28,293 nt of DNA, taken from the NCBI GenBank assembly GCA_019414465.1, contig DXLY01000015.1:1-28293 (forward strand). Direction: 5' to 3'. The DNA is from Collinsella sp. GTDB taxonomy: Bacteria; Actinomycetota; Coriobacteriia; Coriobacteriales; Coriobacteriaceae. A program made the position numbers and the translations under genes. Below the pieces are notes generated by a model, which worked only from the letters and a program-made list of their open reading frames with translations, was not told where the DNA came from and ran no database searches. This document shows, piece after piece, positions 16,139 to 23,927 of this stretch (positions are counted from its first letter, which is position 1; each line of letters begins with the position of its first letter).

Positions 16139-17224
16139 ATGAAGCCACGCAACATTGCCATCGCCTGCGGTGTCGCGGGAGTCGCCGTCGGCCTTGCCGC
16201 TGCCACCGGTATCGTTTATCACAAGCAAATCAAGTCCGCCGCGTCGCTCAAACGCTTGACCGGCTACGCGGATGGCTATGACCTGTACGCAATCGACATC
16301 GCCTACGACTACGATCTTGATCGCATCATCGCCGCTGGCGTGCGCGACGACCAGACCTACATCGATGTCGTGGTGGCGCAGGTGCTGCCCGGTGTGCCGG
16401 TACATGTCCAGGCGCCCCAGTTTGCCTGCAGCGCTTTTGTCGCCGTAGATGCCGAAGGCCGCGTGCGCACCGGTCGCAATTACGACTTTAAAGACGACAC
16501 CTCGGCGCTGCTGGTGCACAATCACCCACGCGGCGGCTATGCCTCCATCGGGTTTGCCGCCCTTAACAACCTGGGCGCCAACACTCCACTTGACTCCGTC
16601 GCCGGACGCGCCGCCGCACTCATGGGCCCGTTTGCCCAGCTCGACGGTGTTAACGAATGCGGCGTGTCCATTGCCGTACTCACCCTGGACTCCAAGCCCT
16701 GTGACCAGGACACGCAACGCCCCGTCATCAATACCTCGCTCGCCATCCGCCTGGTGCTCGACCGCGCGGCTACCACACAGGAGGCCGTCGACCTGCTTTC
16801 TGCCTACGACATGCACGCCATGGCAGGACGCGATTACCACTTCTTTATAAACGACGCCGCCGGTGACGCGCGCGTAGTAGAGTGGGATCCGCGCGATCCG
16901 GACCGCGCTTTCAAAACGACTCCTGTAACCCAGGTTACGAACTTCTACGCTTGCTATGGCGACGAAGTGCTGCCCAACCAAAAGAATGGCGAGCTAGGCC
17001 ATGGTAAAGAGCGCGCCGCCGCAATCGCCGATGTCCTCGACGCCCATACCGGCGCCCAAGACGAGGCAGTCGCTTGGAAGGCCCTACGCGCTGCAGCGCA
17101 AGAGCCCAATCCGAAAGACATCACCAGCAACACGCAGTGGTCGGTCGTCTTTGACAACACCGAGCCTGCTGCCGCCATCATGCTGCGCCGCCACTGGGGC
17201 GACATCGACGCCTTTGCGCTGTAA
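16139..17224 (+). CDS. Membrane-anchored choloylglycine-hydrolase-like Ntn hydrolase (linear amide C-N hydrolase)
   Basis: 361 residues. A hydrophobic N-terminus (about 5-27, Ala/Gly/Val-rich) could be a signal peptide or anchor. The Ntn core starts at Cys97 in FACSAFVAVDAEGRVRTGRNYDF: Arg113 and Asp116 lie 16 and 19 residues after Cys97, the spacing of Cys2, Arg18 and Asp21 in bile-salt hydrolase and penicillin V acylase. LDGVNECGVSIAVL (Asn172) and SNTQWSVVFD match later active-site strands. Activity would need the 96 preceding residues to be removed so that Cys97 becomes N-terminal. Likely substrates are N-acyl amides such as conjugated bile acids, acyl-homoserine lactones or N-acyl amino acids; which one is unknown. 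GAGGAG lies just before the ATG. A weak hairpin follows the stop. Confidence 0.82.
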   Translation: MKPRNIAIACGVAGVAVGLAAATGIVYHKQIKSAASLKRLTGYADGYDLYAIDIAYDYDLDRIIAAGVRDDQTYIDVVVAQVLPGVPVHVQAPQFACSAFVAVDAEGRVRTGRNYDFKDDTSALLVHNHPRGGYASIGFAALNNLGANTPLDSVAGRAAALMGPFAQLDGVNECGVSIAVLTLDSKPCDQDTQRPVINTSLAIRLVLDRAATTQEAVDLLSAYDMHAMAGRDYHFFINDAAGDARVVEWDPRDPDRAFKTTPVTQVTNFYACYGDEVLPNQKNGELGHGKERAAAIADVLDAHTGAQDEAVAWKALRAAAQEPNPKDITSNTQWSVVFDNTEPAAAIMLRRHWGDIDAFAL

Positions 17225-17227
17225 GGA

Positions 17228-17265
17228 GCCAGGCCCGTCGACCTTACGCTCGCCTGGCGTTGTTT
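17228..17265 (+). terminator. Weak terminator after the Ntn hydrolase gene
   Basis: GCCAGGC (17228-17234) pairs with GCCTGGC (17252-17258), followed by GTTGTTT. The loop is long (17 nt) and the stem short. Confidence 0.45.
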
Positions 17266-17293
17266 ACATTTCTATACGCTTGAGCTAACACGT

Positions 17294-17345
17294 TTTACCC
17301 CTGTATCAACAGTGTGCGGGGGTAAACTTATGCGCATGTTATAAC
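17294..17345 (+). promoter_or_regulatory. Operator-like inverted repeat and possible -10 upstream of pfkA
   Basis: TTTACCCC (17294-17301) and GGGGTAAA (17319-17326) form an 8-bp inverted repeat with a 17-nt spacer. A TATAAC (-10-like) is at 17340-17345, but no good -35 was found 16-18 nt upstream. If used, transcription would start about 12 nt before the ATG, right at the ribosome-binding site, so the promoter call is weak. The repeat could bind a repressor. Confidence 0.4.
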
Positions 17346-17364
17346 TTGCCCGGAAGGATTCATC

Positions 17365-18444
17365 ATGCTTAGGATCGGTCTTCTTACCAGTGGCGGCGAC
17401 TGCCAAGCGCTCAACGCCACCATGCGCGGCATCGTCAAAACGCTTATGACCAATAGCGAAGAACCTATCGAGATCTATGGTTTTGAGGACGGCTACCAGG
17501 GCCTTATCTACAGCAGGTTCCGCGTCATGACGCCCGCCGATTTTAGCGGCATCCTCACCCGCGGCGGCACCATCCTGGGCACGAGCCGCACGCCGTTCAA
17601 GCGTCTGGATATTCCCGAGGCCGACGGCGTCGAGAAGGTACCCGCAATGGTCCACACCTATCATAAGCTGCAGCTCGACTGCCTGTTTATGCTGGGCGGT
17701 AACGGCTCCACCAAGACCGCCAACCGCCTGCGCGAAGAGGGCCTCAACGTTATCGCGCTGCCCAAGACCATCGATAACGACACCTGGGGCACCGAGCTGA
17801 CGTTTGGCTTTACGAGCGCCATCGACGTCGCCACCAAGTGCATCGACGACATTCACACCACCGCTTCGAGCCACGGCCGCGTGTTCGTTATCGAGATCAT
17901 GGGCCACAAGGTTGGCTGGATTCCACTGTACGCCGGCGTCGCGGGCGGCGCGGACGTCATCCTGATTCCAGAGATCCCCTACGACATGGATAACGTCATC
18001 AAGACCATCGAACATCGCATGGAGACCGGCAGCCGCTTTACCATCGTGGCCGTCGCCGAGGGCGCTATCTCCAAGGAGGACGCGGCTCTGTCCAAGAAAG
18101 AGTACAAGAAGAAGCTCGCCGAGCGCACGAGCCCGTCGATTGTCTACGACATCGCCAAGGAGATCGAAGCCAAGACCGGTCGCGAGACCCGCGTCGCCAT
18201 CCCCGGTCACACGCAGCGCGGCGGTCAGCCCGACGCCCAGGACCGCATCTTTGCGACCCAGTGCGGCGTCGAGGCGGCTCTCGGCTGCCTACGCGGCGAG
18301 TTTGGCTACATGATTGCCCTGCGCGACGGCAAGATGTGCCACATGCCGCTCGAGGATGTCGCCGGCAAGCTCAAGTATGTCGATCCCCAGAGCGATCTGG
18401 TGCGCGAGGCCAAGGCGTTGGGCATCAGCTTCGGCGACGAATAG
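17365..18444 (+). CDS. pfkA: 6-phosphofructokinase (GGNGS / PKTIDND variant)
   Basis: 359 residues. N-terminal TSGGDCQALNATMRG, the phosphoryl-donor loop GGNGS (111-115), the catalytic PKTIDND (133-139, base Asp137), FTSAIDVA, EIMGHKVGWIPLYAGVAGGAD, and the C-terminal PGHTQRGG. It phosphorylates fructose-6-phosphate to the 1,6-bisphosphate, the commitment step of glycolysis. Canonical bacterial ATP-PFK has GGDGS with GTIDND, PPi-PFK has GGDD with PKTIDND; this protein combines an ATP-type Gly with the PPi-type Lys134, as in the actinobacterial/clostridial subgroup, and has Asn instead of Asp at 113. GGAAGG precedes the ATG. A conserved structured element begins 23 nt after the stop. Confidence 0.92.
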   Translation: MLRIGLLTSGGDCQALNATMRGIVKTLMTNSEEPIEIYGFEDGYQGLIYSRFRVMTPADFSGILTRGGTILGTSRTPFKRLDIPEADGVEKVPAMVHTYHKLQLDCLFMLGGNGSTKTANRLREEGLNVIALPKTIDNDTWGTELTFGFTSAIDVATKCIDDIHTTASSHGRVFVIEIMGHKVGWIPLYAGVAGGADVILIPEIPYDMDNVIKTIEHRMETGSRFTIVAVAEGAISKEDAALSKKEYKKKLAERTSPSIVYDIAKEIEAKTGRETRVAIPGHTQRGGQPDAQDRIFATQCGVEAALGCLRGEFGYMIALRDGKMCHMPLEDVAGKLKYVDPQSDLVREAKALGISFGDE

Positions 18445-18467
18445 CCTCGGCCGAAACTGCTCTCATC

Positions 18468-18588
18468 GGAGGCCCCAGGGCTTACCTCCCAAATCGTCCT
18501 CGGACATGTCAGGATCCCGCCGTGTGCTTCGCGCGGCGGGATCCTTCCGTCCTGCGGAAAGATTTGGGAGGTAAGCCCTGGGGCCTCC
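18468..18588 (+). other. Structured 3' element, copy 1 (28-bp outer stem, inner hairpin, conserved core)
   Basis: Outer arms 18468-18495 and 18561-18588 are perfectly complementary over 28 bp. Inside, AGGATCCCGCCG (18511-18522) pairs with CGGCGGGATCCT (18534-18545). The internal loop carries GTCCTCGGACATGT on the 5' side and CCGTCCTGCGGAAA on the 3' side; GGAC pairs with GTCC within it. The element is followed by TGCGGTAAC. The minus-strand element at 25808-25679 has the same plan, the same core GTCCTC/TGCGGA, GGGCTTA at the same arm position and a TGCGGTGAC tail, but mostly different stem bases. It sits 23 nt after pfkA in sense orientation. No T run follows, so it is not a standard terminator. 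Confidence 0.9.
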
Positions 18589-18625
18589 TGCGGTAACTAG
18601 GGAGGCCGTGGCTATTCGTCTTCTT

Positions 18626-18880
18626 GCTGCGGGTGCCTGGGGTAGGATGCGGCGTGCATTTTTGGGAGTATTCAGCAGCCGAGGGTGCCTGCATACTGGA
18701 TTTTGGGCGAAAGGCAGGCACCATGGGCCGCATCCTGTAAAAAAACGAGCGGCTCTAGAGGCGTTGGGGGACTCAGAATCGGGGCTTTCAGCGCGGTTTT
18801 GTGCACCCGCCCCCGCGCCCGCGGACCCCGGGATGCTGAATACTCCGGAATTTGCACGGCGCCCCCTGGGGTACCTGTGG
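18626..18880. repeat. Imperfect long inverted repeat element of about 230-250 bp (MITE-like or structured RNA)
   Basis: GTGCA...GGAGTATTCAGCA (18654-18677) is matched in reverse by TGCTGAATACTCC...TGCAC (18834-18857), about 20 of 24 positions paired; pairing continues weakly outward (GGTGCCTGGGGTA near 18632 versus CTGGGGTACC near 18866). Inside are two more inverted repeats: AGGATGCGGC (18644-18653) with GCCGCATCCT (18727-18736), and GGTGCCTGC (18684-18692) with GCAGGCACC (18714-18722). No convincing gene lies here. Its ends were not fixed by target-site duplications. Confidence 0.65.
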
Positions 18881-18882
18881 GC

Positions 18883-18927
18883 AAAAAGCAACCGCCCCGT
18901 CAAAGTATGCATTTGGCGGAGCGGTTT
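18883..18927 (-). terminator. Rho-independent terminator of the two-component/ABC exporter genes
   Basis: On the minus strand AACCGCTCCGCC pairs with GACGGGGCGGTT (one mismatch, one T-G pair) around a 13-nt loop, then GCTTTTTG. It lies 60 nt after the permease stop. Confidence 0.85.
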
Positions 18928-18987
18928 ATGCAAAAATACTGCTGCGGGCGCGTCGGCAGCTCGCTAGAACTTGAATCCCAGGACAGG

Positions 18988-21753
18988 TTACTCGGCGCTC
19001 TTGAGGGCGCCGACCATGTCGATCTTATTGAGAGTTCGGTTGGTGGCGAGGTTGACGATGATCGTAAAGCCGAAGGAAAGCACCACGGCAAGCACGTAGC
19101 TCAGCGGCTCGACTTCGACGTCAAAGTACAGCGACGGCATCTGCAGGATGTACGTAAAGCTCTCGGCAAGCAGGCCACCCAGCGGCACGCCCAGTGCGGT
19201 GCCAATCGCCGTGAGGATCAACGTCTCCTTGTTGACGTAATGGTGTACCTCGCCACGGCGGAAGCCCAGCACCTTGATGGTCGCCAGCTCGCGCTCGCGC
19301 TCGGAGATATTCGTGTTGGACAACGTAAACACCACCACAAACGACAGGCACGCCGCCATAAAGGTCACGAGCACCACGACAGAATTGATAATCGTAAAGT
19401 TCGCCTCGTAGTTCTGCCAATGTTCGGCCGTGCTCGAAATCGTAAGCCAACCGTCACTCTTAAGATTCTTGCTAAACGCAATCTGGTCGGCTGACGATCC
19501 CTTAAGCAGCACAAAGACGCCGTTAAGGCGCGCGCTTCGACCGAATGCGCGCTCATAGGTGCTCTGCGTCATGTAAAGCGTGTTGCCCAGATAGTTGAGC
19601 GAAATGTCGCTGACCTTGACCTTGGCAACATTGAGCGACGAATCCTGGACGTGTGCCGTATCGCCCGGCTTGATCCCCAGCACCAGCTGAGAGCTCTTGC
19701 TCAAATACACATCTCCGCCACGCAGGGCGAGCAGTTCTTTGGACTCGTCCTCGAGACACACGTAGTCGTCCAGGTCGTTCGCGCGGTCATCGGGCACCAC
19801 GATCAGTTGCACGGTCTCGCTCTTGCCGCCAAATGTAAAGGTGACGTTGTCGGTCATAATCGGCAGCGTCGAAGTCACGGTCACGTCGGAATCCTTGGCT
19901 GCGCTTCGCTCGTCGAGCGCCGCGCACGTCTGCGAAAAATCGTCGGGATTGGCGACCGCCAGCAGGTCGTAGCGCGTGATATGCCCGTACTGCTTGGGCG
20001 AAAGCGCCACCGACGTATCGCGGATGCCCATACCGCAGATCACGAGCGCCGTGCAGCCAGCGATACCGAAGATGGTCATAAAGGCGCGCTTTTTGTAGCG
20101 GAACAGGTTGCGTGCAGCGACCTTGTTCAAAAAGCCCATGCGGTGCCAGATAAAGCCAATGCGCTCGAGCAGAATGCGCGAGCCGGCGCGCGGAGCCTTG
20201 GGGCGCATGAGCGAGGCAGGGGTCTCGGCCATCTCGTGGCGGCAGGCGATAATCGTGGCTCCCACCACGCCCACGGCAAACAGCGCCACCGAAACGATCG
20301 AGGACACGATGTCGTACGAAAGCAGCATCTGGGGCAGCGAGTACATGTCGTCGAACACCGTAAACAAGAACAGCGGCAGACCCACAAATCCGATGATATT
20401 GCCGAGCACGCCACCGATCAGACACGCCCACAGCGAGTAGTCCACATATTTGGACAGGATGCGCCCGCGTGAATAGCCGAGCGCCTTGTACAGGCCAATA
20501 AGCGTGCGCTCCTCCTCGACCATGCGGGTGGCGGTGGTGAGACTGATAAGCACGGCGACGATAAAGAAGATGAACGGGAACACCGTGGCGATGGCCTCGA
20601 TCGAAGAACTATCGCTCTCGACGCTCGAGTAGCTTGCGATATTGCCGCGGTCCTGGATGTACCAGGTGCATTCGCCCAGGTCAGAGAGCTCGGCGCGGGC
20701 ATCGGCAAACTGCTGGTCGGCGGCGGCACGGCGCTGGTCCAGGTCGGCTTGCGCCTGCGCACGCTCGTCGCTGCCCTCGGCCATGCGATTGATGTTGTCC
20801 TGCTCGATCCCAAAGACCATATTCGCCTGACGCTCAGCTGCGTCCAAGCTCGCCGGTGTGTCGACCGTCAGCTCCTGGGCGCGCGCCTTCTCACGCTCCT
20901 CGCGGATCTTCTCGATATTGCCCTTGACCTCATTGATCTTTGCCGAGTAGGCATCCGAATAGGAGTTGAGGCTCTTGGCTCCCTCGACGACCACGTGGAC
21001 AGCGGAGTAGGAAGAAGATGTCGCGGCATCCTCGCTCACGTAGAACTTGTAGTCCGCAGTCGAAGCAGCGCGAAAGGCGTTGACTGTCGAGTCGGAGCTC
21101 ACGTCGGTAGGATCGAGAACCTCGGCCGTGATGGTGTAGTCCCCATCGGCAAACTGGTCCTTGGCGCTTTGGTTCGACGAGCTCGCATCGTTGGCGGCAA
21201 AGCTCACCGTATCGCCGATTTTCTTGCCCGAAGCCTTCAAAAAACGTGAGGTCACTGCCACTTCGCCCGAAGTCTCGGGCAGCTCGCCGCGCACTAGCAC
21301 CGGTTGGTCAATATTCTCTTTGGAGAGGCTCTGTACGACGACACGCTCGCGCGTCGTACCCACGGCGGTATAGGCGGTCTCGGTATAGATGCCCTCGGCC
21401 GTCTCGACGCCATCGACCTCTTGGATCGCGGCAATATCGTCACCGGTCAGACCATAGGTCGACTGCACGTTGATGTCATAGACATTCTGCTGGTCAAAAT
21501 AGGCGTCGACCGAATCACACAGGTCCTCGCAGCCCGCCTTAAGGCCGCACATCACGCTCACGCCAAGCGCGGTGATCACAACGATAGACAAGAAGCGTTT
21601 GAGGCTGCCGCGAATCGTGCGGTAGATGCCACGGCGAAAAACCGTCGGCACCATATCGTTTGAGCTTTGGGCGGTACGGTAGGTCGTAAAATCCTGCTCG
21701 CGCTCCGTGTTCTGCGCGTCGCGGCGTTGACTGTTTTGGCGGTCCTGATTCAT
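18988..21753 (-). CDS. Large FtsX-type ABC transporter permease
   Basis: About 921 residues. A charged cytosolic N-terminus (1-50), a first membrane helix near 54-72, then a long extracytoplasmic region (about 75-380) with a Glu/Arg/Ala-rich coiled-coil part (roughly 265-345) and the WYIQDRGNIASYSS motif that precedes the first FtsX domain in this family. FtsX domain 1 (about 385-500) begins with FIFFIVAVLISLTTATRMVEEER; a second extracytoplasmic part follows a helix near 575-595, and FtsX domain 2 occupies the C-terminus (about 800-921). Such permeases work with LolD/MacB-type ATPases in peptide or lipid efflux or cell-envelope sensing, not in classical import. The ATG at 21753 lies 5 nt after the ATPase stop; a GTG at 21765 overlapping that stop is the alternative. 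Confidence 0.9.
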   Translation of the reverse strand: MNQDRQNSQRRDAQNTEREQDFTTYRTAQSSNDMVPTVFRRGIYRTIRGSLKRFLSIVVITALGVSVMCGLKAGCEDLCDSVDAYFDQQNVYDINVQSTYGLTGDDIAAIQEVDGVETAEGIYTETAYTAVGTTRERVVVQSLSKENIDQPVLVRGELPETSGEVAVTSRFLKASGKKIGDTVSFAANDASSSNQSAKDQFADGDYTITAEVLDPTDVSSDSTVNAFRAASTADYKFYVSEDAATSSSYSAVHVVVEGAKSLNSYSDAYSAKINEVKGNIEKIREEREKARAQELTVDTPASLDAAERQANMVFGIEQDNINRMAEGSDERAQAQADLDQRRAAADQQFADARAELSDLGECTWYIQDRGNIASYSSVESDSSSIEAIATVFPFIFFIVAVLISLTTATRMVEEERTLIGLYKALGYSRGRILSKYVDYSLWACLIGGVLGNIIGFVGLPLFLFTVFDDMYSLPQMLLSYDIVSSIVSVALFAVGVVGATIIACRHEMAETPASLMRPKAPRAGSRILLERIGFIWHRMGFLNKVAARNLFRYKKRAFMTIFGIAGCTALVICGMGIRDTSVALSPKQYGHITRYDLLAVANPDDFSQTCAALDERSAAKDSDVTVTSTLPIMTDNVTFTFGGKSETVQLIVVPDDRANDLDDYVCLEDESKELLALRGGDVYLSKSSQLVLGIKPGDTAHVQDSSLNVAKVKVSDISLNYLGNTLYMTQSTYERAFGRSARLNGVFVLLKGSSADQIAFSKNLKSDGWLTISSTAEHWQNYEANFTIINSVVVLVTFMAACLSFVVVFTLSNTNISERERELATIKVLGFRRGEVHHYVNKETLILTAIGTALGVPLGGLLAESFTYILQMPSLYFDVEVEPLSYVLAVVLSFGFTIIVNLATNRTLNKIDMVGALKSAE

Positions 21754-21758
21754 GGGCG

Positions 21759-22460
21759 CTACCACTCGATCGTCTCGATAGGCACAGGATTTTGCTGGAT
21801 CGTCTCGCTCTCCACGCGGCCGCTCTTAAAGCGGATCAGGCGATCGGCCATGGGCGCCAGCGCAGAGTTGTGGGTGATGATGATGACCGTAATGCCTTGC
21901 TTGCGGCAAGTGTCCTGTAGCAGCTGCAAGATCTGCTTGCCGGTTTTGTAGTCGAGTGCACCCGTAGGCTCGTCGCACAAAAGCAGCTTGGGGTTCTTAG
22001 CCAGCGCGCGGGCGATGGATACGCGCTGCTGCTCGCCGCCCGAAAGCTGCGCCGGAAAGTTAGCGAGGCGGTCGCCCAGGCCAACCTGGCGAAGCGTTTG
22101 CTCGGCATCGAGCGAATCGGGGCAGATCTGCGCCGCGAGTTCGACGTTCTCAAGCGCCGTCAGGTTAGGGACCAGATTGTAGAACTGAAAGACAAAGCCA
22201 ACATCGGCGCGACGGTATTCCACAAGCTGAGCCTCGTTGGCAGAGCTCACGTCACGCCCGTCCACCGTCACGGTGCCAGAAGTTGCCGTGTCCATGCCGC
22301 CCAGAATGTTGAGGGCCGTGGTCTTGCCGGCACCCGAAGCACCCAAAATGATGGCGAGCTCGCCGCGCTCGACCGTAAAGCTCGCGCCGTCGAGTGCGTG
22401 AATGCGGGCGTCGCCCTCGCCGTATGCCTTGATGACGTCTTTGAATTCGATATAGGCCAT
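21759..22460 (-). CDS. ABC transporter ATP-binding protein (LolD/MacB type)
   Basis: 233 residues. Walker A GASGAGKTT (40-48), Q-loop VFQFYNLVPNLTALENVELA, signature LSGGEQQR (139-146), Walker B LLLCDEPTGALD (159-170) and THN with the switch His. The LVPNLTALENVELA segment and overall length are those of the exporter ATPases paired with FtsX permeases, here encoded 5 nt downstream. It energises the permease by mechanotransmission rather than substrate channelling (family knowledge). It lies 85 nt downstream of the sensor kinase gene, with a hairpin repeat between them. Confidence 0.95.
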   Translation of the reverse strand: MAYIEFKDVIKAYGEGDARIHALDGASFTVERGELAIILGASGAGKTTALNILGGMDTATSGTVTVDGRDVSSANEAQLVEYRRADVGFVFQFYNLVPNLTALENVELAAQICPDSLDAEQTLRQVGLGDRLANFPAQLSGGEQQRVSIARALAKNPKLLLCDEPTGALDYKTGKQILQLLQDTCRKQGITVIIITHNSALAPMADRLIRFKSGRVESETIQQNPVPIETIEW

Positions 22461-22475
22461 CGATTAATTCCCATC

Positions 22476-22517
22476 TGGTCGGATAACTCTTTAGTATTAC
22501 CCATTTCGCACCGACCA
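22476..22517. repeat. TGGTCGG...CCGACCA inverted repeat upstream of the exporter ATPase gene
   Basis: TGGTCGG (22476-22482) and CCGACCA (22511-22517) are perfect 7-bp arms with 28 nt between them, containing TAATAC-like promoter sequence on the minus strand. It lies in the 85-nt gap before the ATPase gene. Short arms make chance possible. Confidence 0.35.
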
Positions 22518-22548
22518 AAAAGGGACAGGTTCATTTTGGCAGGTTTTA
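22511..22548 (-). repeat. ACCTGTCCC hairpin repeat, copy D (supplies the kinase stop codon)
   Basis: On the minus strand: TAAAACCTGCCAAAATG, then AACCTGTCCC, then TTTTTGGTCGG. It closely matches copy B (13342-13379). The leading TAA (22548-22546) is the stop codon of the sensor kinase gene, as copy C provides the stop of the M18 gene. Confidence 0.82.
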
Positions 22549-23925
22549 GAGGCGGACGGTGAAGGTGATCTGGTTGCCGTGGCCGCAGACAGAAGCGCTC
22601 CCACCATGGGCTTCGGCGATGTCACGCACCACGGATAGGCCCACGCCCGAGCCGCCCGTCTTGGAGCTGCGCGACACGTCCGCACGATAGAAGCGGTCGA
22701 ACAATCGATCTAGGTCGCCTTCGGGCAGCTCGTCCACGGCGTTCGAAACGACAAGCTCGGCCGAACCTTTGCCTGCACCGCGTGAGACGGCACGCAGACT
22801 CAACTCAATTACACTGCCCTCACTCGCATAGCGCGTGGCGTTATCCAGCAGCAGCTCAACCACCTGCGCCACCGCTGCAGCATCGGCATGGGCCCGCACG
22901 CCACTCGCAATCGACGTCGACAGACGCTTGCCACGCGAAACCGCCACCGACTCAAACGGCGACGCCGCCTTGTCCACTGCCTCCGAAAGATCGATCGATA
23001 TCATGGTAAAGCCCGCCGAGCCCTCGTCCATGCGAGCCAAAAACACCAGACGCTCCGTGAGCGCCGTCAGCCGCGCGACCTGCTCGTGAATGCTCTGCGT
23101 CCACTCACTCTCGCCGCTCTCGATCTCTTGCACCTCATTGGCGGCGTCAATTACAGCCAGCGGCGTCTTGATCTCGTGGCTCGCATCGGTAATAAAGCGC
23201 TTTTGCTTGCTGTAGCTCTCGACCATCGGTCGAATCACCGCGCCCGAGGCACCCGCCACAATTGCCAGCACCGCCAGCCAGCCAATGCAACTGATCGCCA
23301 CGCTCGCGCTCAAAAACGAATGAAAGCTTGCAAGCTCGCGCGAGCAGTCCACGAACACATAGGTGGTCTCATCGTCTTGAACGTCAGTCGTATAGCGATA
23401 ATTGCCAGAAAAACCCGAGGTCCAACCCTTGGAATATAGTCCTGCAGCGATGCGTGCAGCACGCTTGGCACCCACCGCGGCAATGCGGGCCGTGTTGACA
23501 TCGGTCACCTGCCCACCGGCAATCGACACCGTAAAGTAGCGCGTGTCGAAGGGAGACTCCGCCGTCATACCTTCGAAGTGCCCGGTGCGCATGACCACCC
23601 TGTCACCGGCAGCGGTCTTACCGGCGCCCACATCCTGGCCGGGGTCGGTCTTAGGCTCATCCGTCCAATCAATGCCGTTCTTGCCCGCCAAGATATAGTC
23701 CAGGCGAGCATCGGCCATCTTGCAGATATGCGAGTAGTTGACGACGTTGATGCCGGCAATGATGAGCGTAAGCACGACGGTCACGGCACCCATGGCAACC
23801 AGGATGAACTTGCGACGCAGACGACGTCCCATTGCACTGGCAGCATCGACGCGCCCCGGATTACCCGAGTCCGCTCCCATGCCGAGCTTTGTCGCCATGC
23901 GCTTCCACCACGCGCTCGCGCTCAC
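22546..23925 (-). CDS. Sensor histidine kinase
   Basis: 459 residues. Membrane helices near 39-62 and 203-230 flank an extracytoplasmic sensor of about 140 residues. The phosphoacceptor His250 is in RFITDASHEIKTPLAVI; the N box is ELLLDNATRYAS, the F box around LFDRFYRADVSRS and the G box GSGVGLSVV. The HAMP region is short or missing after helix 2. It phosphorylates the OmpR-type regulator encoded immediately upstream; the signal is unknown. The GTG start at 23925 lies 2 nt after the regulator stop with GGAGGG overlapping the regulator's end, so translation is coupled. The final codons CTC TAA run into a hairpin repeat. Confidence 0.95.
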   Translation of the reverse strand: MSASAWWKRMATKLGMGADSGNPGRVDAASAMGRRLRRKFILVAMGAVTVVLTLIIAGINVVNYSHICKMADARLDYILAGKNGIDWTDEPKTDPGQDVGAGKTAAGDRVVMRTGHFEGMTAESPFDTRYFTVSIAGGQVTDVNTARIAAVGAKRAARIAAGLYSKGWTSGFSGNYRYTTDVQDDETTYVFVDCSRELASFHSFLSASVAISCIGWLAVLAIVAGASGAVIRPMVESYSKQKRFITDASHEIKTPLAVIDAANEVQEIESGESEWTQSIHEQVARLTALTERLVFLARMDEGSAGFTMISIDLSEAVDKAASPFESVAVSRGKRLSTSIASGVRAHADAAAVAQVVELLLDNATRYASEGSVIELSLRAVSRGAGKGSAELVVSNAVDELPEGDLDRLFDRFYRADVSRSSKTGGSGVGLSVVRDIAEAHGGSASVCGHGNQITFTVRL

Positions 23926-23927
23926 GC

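Noticed and set aside
14703..16142. A 479-residue plus-strand open frame
   Set aside because: It is antisense to the M18 peptidase; long antisense frames are expected at this GC content.
18463..18967. Several overlapping frames on both strands after pfkA
   Set aside because: The sequence is palindromic, so similar peptides appear on both strands; none has a ribosome-binding site or motif.
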